NCBI GenBank assembly: GCA_031400775.1
Contig: JANNQN010000174.1
Location: forward strand, 1 to 23,686
Source of the DNA: PALSA-1355 sp031400775
GTDB lineage: Bacteria; Planctomycetota; Planctomycetia; Pirellulales; PALSA-1355
DNA: 23,686 bases
Direction of reading: 5' to 3'
Shown: piece by piece, positions 23,467 through 23,686 of the stretch
How the letters are laid out: every line of letters begins with the position of its first letter
Position numbering within the stretch: position 1 is the first letter of the stretch
Translations under genes and position numbers: made by a program
Notes under the pieces: model-generated
Told to the model about the DNA's origin: nothing
The model's input: the letters and a program-made list of their open reading frames with translations, nothing else
Database searches by the model: none

Positions 23467-23686
23467 CGTATAATCAAACCTCTAGCCTAATGCGACGGAG
23501 GAGTCGCTGCGAGAAGAGCGAGGTCTGGCTGTGCTAGGCACTAGCCGTTGAATTGACCTGGCCCACGCAAATAGTTAGGTCCTCCCGACGGATTTTAAGG
23601 CTATTGAGGTTTGAAGTTTCAAAGGATCGGGACAATATCTTCGTCTCGGTCTTCTCGGACTTCTTGCGAAGGGTCCCGCGATATTG
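23467..23686. other. Right-edge region, possible 3' end of a leftward gene
   Basis: This part is less GC-rich than the rest of the window. Leftward, one frame is open from the edge to a TAG at 23534-23536 (50 residues, ending CVGQVNSTASA), 68 bases before the leftward terminator. A rightward frame is also open from 23538 to the edge but lacks an ATG. No family is recognisable in either, so I do not call a gene. The leftward terminator makes a leftward gene the better guess. Confidence 0.4.

Noticed and set aside
1..23686. CRISPR array, IS element, prophage or defence island
   Set aside because: No regularly spaced repeats, transposase, integrase, terminal inverted repeats or defence-family proteins were found on either strand.

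Overview
The window is a stretch of high-GC bacterial chromosome, almost certainly from a planctomycete (Pirellulales-like). The strongest cue is the pair of a haem-motif/DUF1549/DUF1553 protein and a Tat-exported DUF1501 protein, which is close to diagnostic for that phylum. A YncE-propeller/phosphatase fusion, an LL-diaminopimelate aminotransferase and a short-motif-rich small-barrel protein fit the same picture. I see no tRNA, rRNA, CRISPR array, insertion sequence, phage gene or attachment site. Base composition looks even, apart from a less GC-rich patch at the right edge.

Layout. Positions 2-1788 (+): 5'-truncated crotonase followed two bases later by a metallo-beta-lactamase-fold hydrolase. 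Positions 1846-6489 (-): a leftward block with the DUF1549/DUF1553 protein, the overlapping DUF1501 protein and a small proline-rich lipoprotein. Positions 6665-11779 (+): an operon-like run of MFS transporter, NHL-propeller lyase resembling peptidylglycine amidating lyase (PAL), Ldh_2-family dehydrogenase, secreted SMP-30 lactonase and DinB-family protein. Positions 11805-15464 (-): YncE/phosphatase fusion and an extended SDR epimerase. Positions 15912-18428 (+): nadA (quinolinate synthase) and dapL (LL-DAP aminotransferase). Positions 18413-21326 (-): a FixL/FixJ-like two-component pair with a four-PAS kinase. Positions 21655-23416 (+): an unrecognised small-barrel protein with a low-complexity tail carrying repeated short motifs, then a YprB-like RNase H-fold exonuclease. 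A long hairpin with a leftward T-tract lies at the right end.

The most notable item is the rightward operon at 6665-11779. Its NHL protein carries every active-site residue I can recall for PAL (three zinc histidines, the catalytic Tyr and Arg, and an Asp next to the third His). It has no signal peptide, and its stop overlaps (ATGA) the start of a dehydrogenase whose family includes ureidoglycolate dehydrogenase. This suggests uptake and cytoplasmic breakdown of an alpha-hydroxyglycine-like or other 2-hydroxy-acid compound, which I have not seen described for this gene set. The second point of interest is the 21655/22478 gene pair, where an uncharacterised KOW/SH3-like protein with a motif-bearing tail sits beside a nuclease.

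All calls come from reading the sequence and from remembered family signatures. No database search, structure prediction or expression data were available.
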